Source of the DNA: Methylocapsa sp. S129
Lineage (GTDB): Bacteria > Pseudomonadota > Alphaproteobacteria > Rhizobiales > Beijerinckiaceae
Direction of reading: 5' to 3'
Assembly: GCF_009765995.1 (NCBI RefSeq)
Contig: NZ_LMUI01000013.1
Span: 25,401 to 89,400, forward strand
Length of the DNA stretch: 64,000 nucleotides
Positions 39,741 through 49,256 of this stretch are shown in pieces. The translations under genes and the position numbers were made by a program. The notes under the pieces were generated by a model that made no database searches, was not told the DNA's origin, and saw nothing but the letters and a program-made list of their open reading frames with translations. The stretch's first letter is position 1; the number at the start of each line of letters is the position of its first letter.

Positions 39741-40012
39741 CCCTTCTCCCGCGAAGCGCAGGGCTGTCCGGGGAAACTCAAGCCTGCACGGAGAGCGGGA
39801 GGATTTTATAATTGTACAACCTGTGGTCGTCATGGCCGGGCTTGTCCCGGCCATCCACGCGGCGCCGTCGCAAGAAACTCTCAAGGTTGGCCCCCCGGCA
39901 CGGCGTGGATGCCCGGCACAAGGCCGGGCATGACGCGTGGAGGTTGCAACGCCGCCCGGCGCCACAACCCATTTCGTTTCCCCGGACAGCCGTGCACGAA
40001 GCGGGAGAAGGG
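39741..40012. repeat. Nested inverted-repeat element between CDGSH and coxE-type genes
   Basis: The outer arms (39741-39777 and 39976-40012) are near-perfect reverse complements, about 32 of 37 bases. An inner pair, GGCCGGGCTTGTCCCGGCC-like near 39835-39855 and GCCCGGCACAAGGCCGGGC near 39912-39931, forms further hairpins. This element accounts for most of the 379-base gap and contains no gene. Such composite palindromes are dispersed elements in Hyphomicrobiales. Confidence 0.8.
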
Positions 40013-40025
40013 CCGTTCCGCCCGC

Positions 40026-41273
40026 TCACGCCGACCGCCTCAGCCATGCCTTTGGGTCCGCGTCGGCGCCGCCTGCGCCGCCCAGCGCGCGGCAGAGGTC
40101 CGCCATGCTGGCGAGGTTGTGGATAGGGCGGAATTCGTCGACGAAGGGCAGCATGGCGCGGATGCCGAGCGCCTTGGCCTGAAACTCGCTATAGCGCAGC
40201 AACGGATTGAGCCAGATCAGCCGGCGGCACGACTTGCGCAGCCGCTCCATCTCGCGCTGCAGGTTTTCGGCGCCGTCGCGCTCGAGACCATCGGTGAAAA
40301 GCACGACGATGGCCCCTTGCCCCAGCACGCGGCGCGACCATTCCCGGTTGAAGCGATGCAACGAAGAGGCGATGCGCGTGCCGCCCGCCCAATCCTGCAC
40401 CTGCGTCGAACAAAGCGCGAGCGCTTCGTCCACATCGCGCGCCCTGAGCGCGCGCGTGACATTCGTGAGCCGCGTGCCGAACAGAAAGGTCGTCACGCGC
40501 CGCTTCTCGCCAAGCGCATGCAGGAAGTGCAGGAACAGGCGCGTGTAATCGCTCATCGACCCCGATATGTCGCAAAGCGCAACGATCGGGGGATGGCGCA
40601 AGGCGGCCGCGCGGAAAGCCAGGTCGATGATGGCGCCGCCGTCTCTCAATGTGCGGCGAAAGGAGCGGCGCGGATCGATCCGGCGCCCATGCGCGCTGGC
40701 GAAATGACGCCGCGTCTTCACGGCATCGTCGGGCAGCGTCAGCCGCGCGATCAACGCCCTGGCGCTCGCGATTTCCGCGGCGGTCATTTGCGCGAAATCC
40801 TTCGTCTGCAGGATTTCGGCCGCCGACATGGTGAACCGCGCGTCGAGATCGAGCGAAGGCGCGGCCTTTTGTTCGTCCTGCGGGTTCTTGAAGAGCGCGT
40901 CGGCGATCCGGTTCGCGCCCGCCTCCGCTTTCTGTTTCTTTTGGTTCGTGGGATGAGCCTGCGGCGACATCATCGCGATGAGCTTTTCCAGAAAACCCTT
41001 GCGCCGCCAGAAAATGCGAAACGCCTGATCGAACAGGAGCGTATGTTCGTGCTTCTTGACGAAGATCGCGTGAAGCGTCGCATAGAAATCGGCGCGGTCG
41101 CCGATCCCCGCCGCCTCGACGGCTTTGAGGGCGTCGAGCACGCTGCCAGGACCGACCGGCAGGCCCGCCTCGCGCAGGGCGCGTGCGAAATACAGGATGT
41201 TCTCGGCGAGCCTGCCGGAGCCGCGCGGCGGCTCCGCGATCGGTTTGTCATCGCTGGCGGGATTGGCGATCAA
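40026..41273 (-). CDS. coxE: CoxE-like vWA domain protein
   Basis: This 415-residue protein has the CoxE/VWA_CoxE layout: an N-terminal helical part (ILYFARALREAGLPVGPGSV), a charged linker, and a C-terminal vWA domain with the MIDAS motif DISGSMSDYTRLF and the later threonine and aspartate positions (VLFTDGLERDG). CoxE works with the CoxD ATPase in maturing the molybdenum active site of CO dehydrogenases. The start is TTG 41273, with no better option; the ribosome site is weak. Confidence 0.87.
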   Translation of the reverse strand: MIANPASDDKPIAEPPRGSGRLAENILYFARALREAGLPVGPGSVLDALKAVEAAGIGDRADFYATLHAIFVKKHEHTLLFDQAFRIFWRRKGFLEKLIAMMSPQAHPTNQKKQKAEAGANRIADALFKNPQDEQKAAPSLDLDARFTMSAAEILQTKDFAQMTAAEIASARALIARLTLPDDAVKTRRHFASAHGRRIDPRRSFRRTLRDGGAIIDLAFRAAALRHPPIVALCDISGSMSDYTRLFLHFLHALGEKRRVTTFLFGTRLTNVTRALRARDVDEALALCSTQVQDWAGGTRIASSLHRFNREWSRRVLGQGAIVVLFTDGLERDGAENLQREMERLRKSCRRLIWLNPLLRYSEFQAKALGIRAMLPFVDEFRPIHNLASMADLCRALGGAGGADADPKAWLRRSA

Positions 41274-41290
41274 CGGAGTTTGCGCGCCTT

Positions 41291-41626
41291 CTATTCCGGG
41301 CAGCCCTTGGCGTGCTCGACCTGCAGGATGGTCGCCGCATTCGCGCGTTCGACGCCGCTGAGCGGGACCTGGTTCACATCGTTAAAACGACAATTGTCAT
41401 TGCCAAGCGTCGCGATCGCGCGGGCGGTCTTGAAGCAGTATTGATGCTGCTGATAAATGCGATTGCGCATCATGTAGAGAAACTCGCAATTCGGCCCATT
41501 GGCGAGTTGCTCGAAATTGAACCGGTCGCGCTCGGTGCAGCCAAACACCTCGTAGCAATCGGCGTAGGCGGCGCTCGAGAAAGTCAGAAGCGCGCCCGCC
41601 AGCGCGATGAAGCGGCCAGTTTTCAT
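41291..41626 (-). CDS. Exported YARHG-like small protein
   Basis: This 111-residue protein has a signal peptide (MKTGRFIALAGALLTFSSAAYA) and a mature part with six cysteines and the YARHG-like pattern CEFLYMMRNRIYQQHQYCF, then ATLGNDNCRF. It is presumably periplasmic with disulfide bonds. The start is ATG 41626 with AAGGGGGGA upstream. It lies between coxD-type and coxE-type genes on the same strand but is unlikely to be part of the enzyme system. Function is unknown. Confidence 0.78.
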   Translation of the reverse strand: MKTGRFIALAGALLTFSSAAYADCYEVFGCTERDRFNFEQLANGPNCEFLYMMRNRIYQQHQYCFKTARAIATLGNDNCRFNDVNQVPLSGVERANAATILQVEHAKGCPE

Positions 41627-41864
41627 GAGAAGTCCCCCCTTTTTTTGCCGCGACGGGCGCGGCGAACATCAGTGCGCAGCTCTGTCGGCGAAATAGGTTT
41701 TCATCGGCTGCTCCCAGGCCTCGCTAGGCTAGCACGCTCCGCGCGCTATTTCAGCCCCGCGCGTTATTTGGTAGCGTCTCAGTCTGAAAGTCATAGTTCG
41801 GGAGAACGAACTGAGCTTACTACCGCCGGGAACGATTGGCGGCCTTGTCGAGATCGTCATTCGG

Positions 41865-42266
41865 GTGAAAGACTTCGAGGCGATGCAGGCTTTCTATGGC
41901 GAGACGTTAGGACTGACATTCTGGCGTCGCTTCGGCGCAGATATGGTGTTTTTCAAGCTGCCGGAGACGGTTGGAGGCCGATCGCAAGCTTTAGCCCTGT
42001 TTGTTGACCGCTGGCCGTCCAACGCGGCGGCTCATAATTGGGCCGGCCTGGATTCTGCGACGACCACGCTGCACCACTTTGCGCTTGCAGTAGCGCTGGA
42101 GGATTTGCGCAAGACAGCCGCCGCTCTTGAAGCCGCCGGCGTCAAGACCGCCGAGCGCGTTTTCCCTTGGGTCGGCTGGCGCTCGTTGATGCTTCAGGAC
42201 CCGGAGGGCAACGTGATCGAGCTCGTGGCCGACGACCCTTCCGTTCTCGATCCCGATACAGACTGA
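41865..42266 (+). CDS. VOC/glyoxalase-fold protein (true start probably upstream)
   Basis: This protein has at least 133 residues, with the vicinal-oxygen-chelate fold (MQAFYGETLGLTFWRRF, then LHHFALAVALEDLRK and LQDPEGNVIELV with the metal-site Glu). The first usual start codon is GTG 41865, but the in-frame sequence upstream encodes GGLVEIVIRVKDFE, the expected first beta strand. The real start may therefore be a rare codon, such as CTG 41811 with GGAG six bases upstream, or the 5' end may be damaged. It is the only plus-strand gene inside the cox cluster. Confidence 0.72.
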   Translation: MKDFEAMQAFYGETLGLTFWRRFGADMVFFKLPETVGGRSQALALFVDRWPSNAAAHNWAGLDSATTTLHHFALAVALEDLRKTAAALEAAGVKTAERVFPWVGWRSLMLQDPEGNVIELVADDPSVLDPDTD

Positions 42267-42277
42267 GACGCTGCCCG

Positions 42278-43222
42278 CTATTTCATCGCCGCCTGTTTCA
42301 TGTCGCCGCGCACCTGCTCGATCAGTTCGTTCGCCTTGGCGCCCTGGATTTTGCTGATGTCGTCCTGATATTTCAGCAGCACGCCAAGCGTGTCGGAAAC
42401 CATGGCCGGGTCGAGCGCGACGGCGTCGAGTTCGGTCAGCGCGCTCGCCCAGTCCAGCGTTTCGGCGACGCCGGGCGCCTTGAACAGATCCTGCTTGCGG
42501 ATCGCCTGAACGAAAGCGACGAGTTCGGCGGTCAGATGGGCGGGCGCCTGCGGCGCCTTGGCGCGCACGATCGCGATCTCGCGCTCCGCATCGGGATAGC
42601 CGACCCAATGATAGAGGCAGCGGCGCTTCAGCGCATCGTGGATTTCACGAGTCCGATTGGAGGTGATCACCACGATCGGCGGCTCATCGGCCTTGATGAC
42701 GCCGATTTCGGGAATGGTCACCTGAAAGTCGGAGAGAATTTCAAGCAGAAAGGCTTCAAACGCCTCGTCGGCGCGGTCGATCTCATCGATCAGCAAAACG
42801 GGCGGCCCGCCGGCGGCTGGCTCCAGCGCCTGCAACAATGGCCGCTTGATGAGATAGCGCTGCGAGAACACATCATGCTCGATACGGTCCTTGTCGTGCT
42901 CGCCGGCCGCTTCCGCAAGGCGGATCGCCATCATCTGAGCGGCATAGTTCCATTCATAGACGGCGGCAGCGACATCGAGGCCTTCATAGCATTGCAGGCG
43001 GATGAGACGCCGCCCGAGGCTTGCGGCGAGAACTTTGGCGATCTCCGTCTTGCCGACGCCGGCCTCGCCTTCAAGGAAAAGCGGACGGCCCAGGCGAAGG
43101 CTCAGGAACAGAACGGTGGCGAGCGAGCGCTCCGCGACATAGGCGGCGCCGCGCAGGAGCGCGAGAGTTTCGTCGATCGAGGCGGGATTGGGGATCGTTT
43201 GGTTAGGCCGATCATCCGGCAT
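42278..43222 (-). CDS. coxD: CoxD-like MoxR-family AAA+ ATPase
   Basis: This 314-residue AAA+ ATPase has Walker A EGEAGVGKTE, Walker B VLLIDEIDRADEAFEAFLLE and sensor 1 VVITSNRTREIHDALKRRC, followed by LYHWVGYPDAERE as in CoxD. It should act with CoxE to activate the molybdenum hydroxylase. ATG 43222 gives the family N-terminus; ATG 43252, with GGAGAAGGG directly upstream, is also possible but would lie at the edge of the repeat element. The repeat (43253-43403) separates it from coxM. Confidence 0.87.
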   Translation of the reverse strand: MPDDRPNQTIPNPASIDETLALLRGAAYVAERSLATVLFLSLRLGRPLFLEGEAGVGKTEIAKVLAASLGRRLIRLQCYEGLDVAAAVYEWNYAAQMMAIRLAEAAGEHDKDRIEHDVFSQRYLIKRPLLQALEPAAGGPPVLLIDEIDRADEAFEAFLLEILSDFQVTIPEIGVIKADEPPIVVITSNRTREIHDALKRRCLYHWVGYPDAEREIAIVRAKAPQAPAHLTAELVAFVQAIRKQDLFKAPGVAETLDWASALTELDAVALDPAMVSDTLGVLLKYQDDISKIQGAKANELIEQVRGDMKQAAMK

Positions 43223-43252
43223 ACGCTGGCTGCTCCACTGCGGGCGGTTCAT

Positions 43253-43403
43253 CCCTTCTCCCGCTGCGCGGGAGAAGGTGGCGCGCAGCGCCGGATGAGG
43301 GCCTGTCGGCGTGGGAGGCCCTCGTGATGCCGCACCCAGCTTAGAGGCCCTCATCCGGCCCGACTGCGTCGGACCACCTTCTCCCGCAAAGCGGGAGAAG
43401 GGG
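43253..43403. repeat. Composite palindromic repeat between coxM and coxD
   Basis: The block opens CCCTTCTCCCGC-TGC-GCGGGAGAAGG and closes with the matching CCTTCTCCCGC-AAA-GCGGGAGAAGG. Between them lie GGATGAGGGCC (near 43292) and GGCCCTCATCC (near 43346), which pair with each other. Its outer motif is shared with the element at 39741-40012. It sits within the cox transcription unit and probably shapes differential expression or mRNA decay. Confidence 0.8.
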
Positions 43404-43412
43404 CAATAGCCT

Positions 43413-44204
43413 TCACCCGGCCGCCGCGACAGCCCGCCTAGCGAGAACCACGATCAGATGGGCGCGATAGGCGGCGTCGGCGTGCATGTCCGTGTTGAGC
43501 CCCTCGGCCGGAACCGTCGCGTCCTTCAGCGCGGCGGCGGCGAAGCTGGCGCCAAGAGCCGCCTCCAGCGCGTTGACCCGAAACACGCCGCTGGCGCCCG
43601 CCCCCGTCACCGCGACCCGCGCGCCGCCTTTGGTCTGCGTGACGAAGACGCCGACCAGAGCAAAGCGCGAGGCGGGATTGCGGAACTTCTGATAGGCGGC
43701 CTTCTGCGGGATCGGAAAACGAACCTTGACGATGATCTCGCCCTCGCCGAGCGCGGTTTCGAACAGCCCGTGGAAGAAAGCCTCGGCGGCAAGTTCACGC
43801 TTGTTGGTGACGATCGTCGCGCCCAAAGCCAGCACGGCGGCGGGATAGTCGGCGGCCGGATCGTTGTTGGCGAGCGAGCCGCCGATCGTGCCGCGATTAC
43901 GCACATGCGGATCGCCGATGCCTCCGGCGAGCGCGGCCAGCGCCGGAATCGCCTGATGAACGGCGGCGTTGGCGGCGACATCGGCGTGGCGCGTCATCGC
44001 GCCGATGACGATTGTCTCGCCTTCGCGGCTGATGCCGGAGAGTTCGCCGATCTTGCCGAGATCGACGATAGAGGCGGGCGAGGCCAGCCTCTGCTTCATG
44101 GTCGGCAGCAGCGTCTGGCCGCCTGCGAGCAATTTGGCGTCCTCGTCCAAAAGCGCGACGGCCGCCGCGACATCGTTGGGCTGGTGATAGGTGAAAGCAT
44201 ACAT
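43413..44204 (-). CDS. coxM: CO-dehydrogenase-type FAD subunit
   Basis: This 263-residue medium subunit of a molybdenum hydroxylase has the two FAD pyrophosphate motifs LLAGGQTLLPTMK (residues 25-37) and GTIGGSLANNDPAADYPA, followed by the CO_deh_flav_C domain (ETALGEGEIIVKVRFP). It accepts electrons from the 2Fe-2S subunit. The start is ATG 44204 with AGGAG six bases upstream. Gene order S-L-M is the arrangement typical of form II CO dehydrogenases. Confidence 0.92.
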   Translation of the reverse strand: MYAFTYHQPNDVAAAVALLDEDAKLLAGGQTLLPTMKQRLASPASIVDLGKIGELSGISREGETIVIGAMTRHADVAANAAVHQAIPALAALAGGIGDPHVRNRGTIGGSLANNDPAADYPAAVLALGATIVTNKRELAAEAFFHGLFETALGEGEIIVKVRFPIPQKAAYQKFRNPASRFALVGVFVTQTKGGARVAVTGAGASGVFRVNALEAALGASFAAAALKDATVPAEGLNTDMHADAAYRAHLIVVLARRAVAAAG

Positions 44205-44232
44205 GGAATTCTCCTATGAATGGGTGAGGCCA

Positions 44233-46599
44233 TCACTCGGCAGCGCGCTTGAGGATCGCTTTCTGGGCGGCGCGCCAAATCACCTGCGCGGTAGCCGGCA
44301 TCGCGACGTCTTCGTGCCCGACCGCATCGGTGATCGCATTGATCACGGCGGGCGGCGCGGCGATGGCGCCCGCTTCGCCGCAGCCTTTGATGCCGAGCGG
44401 ATTGGACGGGCAGCGCGTTTCGATCGTCTCGACGCGGAACGAAGGGAGATCGTCGGCGCGCGGCATGCAATAATCCATGAAGCTCGCGGTCAGAAGCTGC
44501 CCGTCGCCATTATAGACGGCGCCTTCCAGCATCGCCTGCCCGATCCCCTGGGCGACGCCGCCATGCACCTGGCCCTCGACGATCATGGGATTGATAAGGG
44601 CGCCGAAATCGTCGACCGCCGTCCAGCGGTCGATCGTCGTGACGCCGGTTTCCGGATCGATCTCAAGCTCGCAAATATGCACGCCGGCGGGAAAGGTGAA
44701 GTTGGTTGGATCCCAGAACGCCGTTTCCTTGAGGCCAGGCTCGAGCTCCTGCCCGTTGAACTTATGCGCGATATAGGCCTGCAGCGCGACCGAGGCGAAG
44801 TCGATCGCTTTGTCGGTTCCCTTCACCGTGAACTTGCCGTCCTTGAACTCGATGTCCTGTTCGGACGCCTCCAACACGTGGCCTGCGACTTTTTTCGCCT
44901 TGGCCTCGATCTTGTCGAGCGCCTTGGAGACCGCCGACATGCCGACGGCGCCGGAACGCGAACCATAGGTGCCCATGCCCATCTGCACCTTGTCGGTGTC
45001 GCCATGGACGATCGAGACGTTCTCGAAGGGAATACCGAGGCGCTGCGATACGAGCTGCGCAAAGGTCGTCTCGTGACCCTGACCGTGGCTGTGCGAGCCC
45101 GTCAAAACCTCGACGGTGCCGATCGGATTAACCCGCACTTCGGCCGATTCCCACAGACCGACGCCGGCGCCCAGCGAACCGACCGCCGCCGAAGGCGCGA
45201 GGCCGCAAGCCTCGATATAGGCGGAAAAACCGATGCCGCGCAGCTTACCCTTGGCGGCTGAAGCGGCCTTGCGCGCGCCAATTCCCTTGTAGTCGGCAAG
45301 GGCCAAAGCCTTATCGAGCGCGCCGCCGTAATTGCCCGCGTCATAGGCCAGGATGACCGGCGTCTGGTGCGGAAACGAGGTGACGAAATTGGCGCGACGA
45401 AACTCGCCGGGATCGCGTCCCAATTGTCGCGCGGCGATCTCGACGATGCGCTCAACCACGAAGGTCGCCTCTGGCCGCCCCGCGCCGCGATAGGCGTCGA
45501 CGGGCGCGGTATTGGTGTAGACCGCGTCGACTTCGCAATAGATCGCCGGGATGTTGTATTGGCCCGACAGCAGCAATCCATAGAGGTAGGTTGGCACGGA
45601 CGACGAGAACGTCGACAGATAGGCGCCAAGATTGGCGATCGTGTGAACGCGCAGCCCCGTGATCTTGCCGCCCACGTCGAGCGCAAGCTCGGCATGAGTG
45701 ACGTGATCGCGGCCATGGGCGTCCGACAGAAAGGCTTCGGTGCGATCGGCCGTCCATTTCACTGGTCGATCGATCTTCTTGGCGGCCCAGACGCAGACCG
45801 TTTCTTCCGCATAGATGAATATCTTCGAGCCGAAGCCGCCGCCAACATCGGGGGCGATCACACGCAGCTTGTGCTCGGGCGCAATGCCAATGAAGGCCGA
45901 CAGCACGAGCCGCGCCACATGCGGATTTTGACTCGTCGTGTAAAGCGTCAACGCGTCCGTGCCTGAATCATACTCGCCGACGGCCGCGCGCGGCTCCATA
46001 GCGTTGGGAATCAAGCGATTGTTGATGAGATCGAGCTTGGTCACATGGGCCGCCGCGGCGAAGGCGGCGTCGGTCGCCGCCTTGTCGCCAATGTGCCAGT
46101 TGTAGACCGTATTGTTTGGCGCCACGTCATGCACTTGCGGCGCGCCCGGCTTAGCCGTCGTCGCGGTATCGGTCGCCGCGGGGAGCACGCCATAGTCGAC
46201 GACGATTTTTTCGCCCGCCTCGCGGGCCTGCGCATAAGTATCGGCGATGACGACGGCGACGTGATCGCCGACATAGCGAACTTTGCCTTGCGCCAGCGCG
46301 GGATGGGCGCCGGCCTTCATGGGCGAGCCGTCCTTGGAATGGATCATCCACCCACAAATCAGGCCGCCGACCTTGTCGGCCGCGATATCGTCGCCGGTGA
46401 AGATTGCGACGACGCCCGGCGCTTTCAGCGCCGCCGAAGCGTCAATCTTGTTGATGGTCGCATGCGCATGGGGCGAGCGCAGAAAATAGGCGTAAGCCTG
46501 GCCGTGCCGATTGATGTCGTCGGTATAGTGGCCTTTGCCGGTGATGAAACGGATGTCCTCGGTGCGCTTTACAGAGGCGCCAATGCCGGTCGCGCTCAT
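44233..46599 (-). CDS. coxL: CO-dehydrogenase-type molybdenum subunit, form II
   Basis: This 788-residue large subunit holds the molybdopterin cytosine dinucleotide site. The active-site loop reads AYRGAGR, the signature of form II enzymes, not the AYXCSFR copper-binding loop of form I. Other hallmarks are [21 protein letters not shown] and, near the end, [20 protein letters not shown] with the catalytic Glu. The start is ATG 46599 with GGGAGAAAAC upstream; the frame upstream to 46848 is not coding. Form II enzymes may oxidise CO slowly or act on other small carbonyl or heterocyclic substrates, so CO is a hypothesis. Confidence 0.92.
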   Translation of the reverse strand: MSATGIGASVKRTEDIRFITGKGHYTDDINRHGQAYAYFLRSPHAHATINKIDASAALKAPGVVAIFTGDDIAADKVGGLICGWMIHSKDGSPMKAGAHPALAQGKVRYVGDHVAVVIADTYAQAREAGEKIVVDYGVLPAATDTATTAKPGAPQVHDVAPNNTVYNWHIGDKAATDAAFAAAAHVTKLDLINNRLIPNAMEPRAAVGEYDSGTDALTLYTTSQNPHVARLVLSAFIGIAPEHKLRVIAPDVGGGFGSKIFIYAEETVCVWAAKKIDRPVKWTADRTEAFLSDAHGRDHVTHAELALDVGGKITGLRVHTIANLGAYLSTFSSSVPTYLYGLLLSGQYNIPAIYCEVDAVYTNTAPVDAYRGAGRPEATFVVERIVEIAARQLGRDPGEFRRANFVTSFPHQTPVILAYDAGNYGGALDKALALADYKGIGARKAASAAKGKLRGIGFSAYIEACGLAPSAAVGSLGAGVGLWESAEVRVNPIGTVEVLTGSHSHGQGHETTFAQLVSQRLGIPFENVSIVHGDTDKVQMGMGTYGSRSGAVGMSAVSKALDKIEAKAKKVAGHVLEASEQDIEFKDGKFTVKGTDKAIDFASVALQAYIAHKFNGQELEPGLKETAFWDPTNFTFPAGVHICELEIDPETGVTTIDRWTAVDDFGALINPMIVEGQVHGGVAQGIGQAMLEGAVYNGDGQLLTASFMDYCMPRADDLPSFRVETIETRCPSNPLGIKGCGEAGAIAAPPAVINAITDAVGHEDVAMPATAQVIWRAAQKAILKRAAE

Positions 46600-46717
46600 G
46601 AGTTTTCTCCCTGGGTGCCGCCGATCTCGCCCCACCGGGTCGATCGGCTGATCGAACGATTGTCCAGCCCATTGCGCGGGCTGAATTTCATGCGAACTCC
46701 AATCGTTTGGATATTCT

Positions 46718-47212
46718 CTATTCCGCGGCTTTCGCGGCGCCGGCCGTCGCCATTTCCCGCGCGCCCTGGGCGACGGACTTGACGATATTGTGATAGCCAG
46801 TGCAGCGGCAGATGTTGCCGTCGAGCTCCTCGCGGATCGTGTGCTCATCGAGATGCGAGCCCTTGCGGTTGACCATGTCGATCGCCGACATGATCATACC
46901 CGGGGTGCAGAAACCGCATTGCAAGCCGTGATTGTCCTGGAACGCCTGCTGCATCGGATGCAGTTTGCCGCCCTTGGCGAGGCCTTCGATCGTCGTCACC
47001 TCGGCGCCTTCGAGCGAGACCGCCAAAGCCGTGCAGGATTTGATGGCGCGCCCGTCGACGTGAACCACACAGGCGCCGCATTGCGAGGTGTCGCAGCCGA
47101 CATGCGTGCCCGTCAGCCGAAGGTTTTCTCTCAAGAATTGCACAAGCAGCGTGCGCGAATCGACATCCGCCGACGCAGCCTTGCCGTTCACAATCATGGA
47201 AACATGGATCAT
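46718..47212 (-). CDS. coxS: CO-dehydrogenase-type 2Fe-2S subunit
   Basis: This 164-residue small subunit has a plant-type ferredoxin domain ([16 protein letters not shown], then SC) and a C-terminal helical domain with the second cluster motifs [12 protein letters not shown] and [10 protein letters not shown]. It passes electrons from molybdenum to FAD. The start is ATG 47212 with GGGAGG seven bases upstream. A 166-base gap separates it from coxG, so a promoter may lie there. Confidence 0.95.
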   Translation of the reverse strand: MIHVSMIVNGKAASADVDSRTLLVQFLRENLRLTGTHVGCDTSQCGACVVHVDGRAIKSCTALAVSLEGAEVTTIEGLAKGGKLHPMQQAFQDNHGLQCGFCTPGMIMSAIDMVNRKGSHLDEHTIREELDGNICRCTGYHNIVKSVAQGAREMATAGAAKAAE

Positions 47213-47322
47213 CGATCAGCCTCCCTTATTTTGTTTTGTCCCGACAGCCCCACCGGGCGCCGGAATCTCACCCAACCAACTTCTCTCCTCGCTTCTCCCT
47301 CGCTGTTTCTCTGACGATCGGC

Positions 47323-47343
47323 TCGCCGACAGCCTATCGGCGA
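47323..47343. promoter_or_regulatory. Inverted repeat upstream of coxS
   Basis: TCGCCGA (47323-47329) and TCGGCGA (47337-47343) form a 7-base palindrome with a 7-base spacer in the coxG-coxS gap. It may be an operator for coxS or a weak hairpin. No matching regulator gene is present in the window. Confidence 0.35.
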
Positions 47344-47378
47344 CAATGAACTCAGCTTGTCCAAACGTCCAGCCAAGG

Positions 47379-47858
47379 TCAAGCCGACCCCGCCTCGAGG
47401 GATGAAGCGTCCGGCGCGTTGGCGGCGTTCGCCAAATTAGCAAAGAACTGATCCGCCAGTTTCTTGGCCACGCCGTCGATCAGCCGCGAGCCCAGTTGCG
47501 CGATCTTGCCGCCGACATTGGCCTGCACATCATACTTTAGAAGGGTCCCCCCTGGCGCATCGGCGAGCTGCACCTTGGCGCCGCCATTGGCGAAGCCGGC
47601 AATGCCGCCCTCCCCTTCGCCGCCAATTGTATAACCATTAGGCGGGTCGATGTCGGAGAGCTGCACCTTGCCTTTGAAACTGGCGCCGACAGGTCCGATC
47701 TTGACCTTCACGACGGCCGCAAAAGATGTGTCGCTGGTTTTTTCCAGGGACTGGCAGCCCGGAATGCTGGCTTTGAGAACGACGGGATCATTGAGCATCG
47801 CCCAAACCCTGGGCCGGTCGGCAGGCAGCGTGACCTCGCCGGTCATTGTCATCGCCAT
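47379..47858 (-). CDS. coxG: CoxG-family SRPBCC protein
   Basis: This 159-residue protein of the SRPBCC/START fold resembles Cox[21 protein letters not shown] at the start, [12 protein letters not shown] and [17 protein letters not shown] in the middle, and [20 protein letters not shown] at the end. CoxG is described as helping anchor CO dehydrogenase to the membrane; here it is the first gene of the cluster. The start ATG 47858 has AGGGGAAG upstream, and a second ATG lies two codons later. Confidence 0.88.
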   Translation of the reverse strand: MAMTMTGEVTLPADRPRVWAMLNDPVVLKASIPGCQSLEKTSDTSFAAVVKVKIGPVGASFKGKVQLSDIDPPNGYTIGGEGEGGIAGFANGGAKVQLADAPGGTLLKYDVQANVGGKIAQLGSRLIDGVAKKLADQFFANLANAANAPDASSLEAGSA

Positions 47859-48336
47859 CGGGGCTTCCCCTGTTTCATTTCGCTCGGCGTCTCACAACGG
47901 CCCATCGGCCCGGCGCCTTATGCTTCTCGCCTTCGCGGCGCGCCGCCAGCCTAACGGTCCGCCGCGCCAACGCAAGCCCAATCGCCGGCGCGACATAATT
48001 GTGACCGCGCGCCGGCGTTCGCGGCGAGGCCGCGCCGCCAAACACAAAGTCGATATTGTCAAACATGCGGCGGCATGCAATTGCTTCGGTCGTTGACTAA
48101 TTTATGAGCATTGGCTTGATCGGGATCGAAGCGTCGCGGTCGTCGCGACGGCATCTGTTTTTTGCAAGAAATCATACGTTTAAGAGCCGGCTGTTTGGCC
48201 CGGAACTTGCTAGTTAAAAAACCAGGGCCAGAGCGATCTGGATCTTGGAGAGAAAATGAAGCCTTGAGGTTTTGTTCCGTTCGGAGCCGGGACTTGCGTC
48301 GCGGCCTCGGGTGCAAATGGGGGAGTACGGCGGCGC
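47859..48336. other. 478-base divergent regulatory region between coxG and liv operon
   Basis: This region carries the sigma-54 promoter of the liv operon (48196-48212), about 125 bases of leader after it, and presumably the coxG promoter near its left end. Upstream of the sigma-54 site is AT-richer DNA (48085-48190) suitable for enhancer binding, but no clear NtrC palindrome was recognised. A small catgc/gcatg hairpin lies near 48064. No gene is supported; open frames here have no family features. Confidence 0.6.
48196..48212 (+). promoter_or_regulatory. Sigma-54 (RpoN) promoter of the liv operon
   Basis: TTGGCCCGGAACTTGCTA-type sequence: GG at 48197-48198 (-24) and GC at 48209-48210 (-12) are separated by exactly ten bases, with TTGC and the following T as in the consensus TGGCACG-N4-TTGCW. 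Transcription would begin near 48222. It points to nitrogen-limited (NtrC-type) activation of this amino acid or amide importer. Confidence 0.72.
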
Positions 48337-49254
48337 ATGGGTAATTTCCTGCAGCAGCTGATCAACGGGCTCACGCTCGGTTCGATCTATGGTCTCATCG
48401 CCATCGGCTATACGATGGTCTTCGGCATTATCGGCATGGTGAACTTCGCGCATGGCGATTTGTTCATGCTGTCCGCTTTCATCGCGCTGCTGGTCTTTCT
48501 GGTGCTGACGAAGATTTTGGGCGTGATGTCTTTGGCGCTCGCCTTCGTCATCGTCCTGATCGCCGCGATGTTCCTGACCTCCGTCTGGAACTGGACGATC
48601 GAGCGCCTCGCCTACCGCCCTCTGCGCGGTTCGTTCCGGCTGGCGCCGCTGATTTCGGCGATCGGCATGTCGATCTTTCTGTCGAACTTCGTGCAAGTCG
48701 TGCAGGGGCCGCGCAACAAGCCGGTGCCGCCGATGTTCAACGAGGTGATCCATTTTTCGCCTGGCGGCTCCTATGACGTGACCTTGCAATACAAGCAGAT
48801 CGTCATCGCGATCGTCACCGGCGTTTTGCTGTTCGCCTTCTGGTGGGTCGTTCAGAAGACGGCGCTCGGGCGGGCGCAGCGCGCCTGCGAGCAGGATCGC
48901 AAGATGGCCGCCCTGCTCGGCATCGACGTCGACCGGACGATCTCGATCACCTTCGTGATCGGCGCCGCATTGGCGGCGGTCGCCGGCGTCCTTTACATGA
49001 TGTATTACGGCGTCGTGAATTTTTCGGACGGGTTCCTGCCGGGCGTCAAGGCTTTCACCGCCGCGGTGCTGGGCGGCATCGGCTCTTTGCCGGGCGCGGT
49101 GCTGGGCGGACTGCTGATCGGCCTGATCGAGGTCTTCTGGTCTTCGTATTTCTCCACGGACTATAAGGATGTCGCCGCTTTCGCGATCCTCGCCATCACG
49201 CTCATCTTCATGCCGTCGGGCATCCTTGGCCGACCCGAAATCGAGAAGGTGTAG
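48337..49254 (+). CDS. livH: Branched-chain amino acid ABC permease, LivH
   Basis: This 305-residue inner-membrane permease has the LivH N-terminus ([20 protein letters not shown] then [11 protein letters not shown]) and about eight spans. The cytoplasmic ATPase-contact loop is [19 protein letters not shown], and the C-terminal block [20 protein letters not shown] is also typical. It is the first gene of a six-gene plus-strand operon downstream of a sigma-54 promoter. The start is ATG 48337 with GGGGGAG about ten bases upstream. Confidence 0.93.
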   Translation: MGNFLQQLINGLTLGSIYGLIAIGYTMVFGIIGMVNFAHGDLFMLSAFIALLVFLVLTKILGVMSLALAFVIVLIAAMFLTSVWNWTIERLAYRPLRGSFRLAPLISAIGMSIFLSNFVQVVQGPRNKPVPPMFNEVIHFSPGGSYDVTLQYKQIVIAIVTGVLLFAFWWVVQKTALGRAQRACEQDRKMAALLGIDVDRTISITFVIGAALAAVAGVLYMMYYGVVNFSDGFLPGVKAFTAAVLGGIGSLPGAVLGGLLIGLIEVFWSSYFSTDYKDVAAFAILAITLIFMPSGILGRPEIEKV

Positions 49255-49256
49255 AG

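Noticed and set aside
39444-41444. Plus-strand open frame of 666 codons
   Set aside because: It is antisense to the CDGSH and coxE genes and runs through the repeat element. It has no family motif; long antisense frames are expected in this GC-rich DNA.
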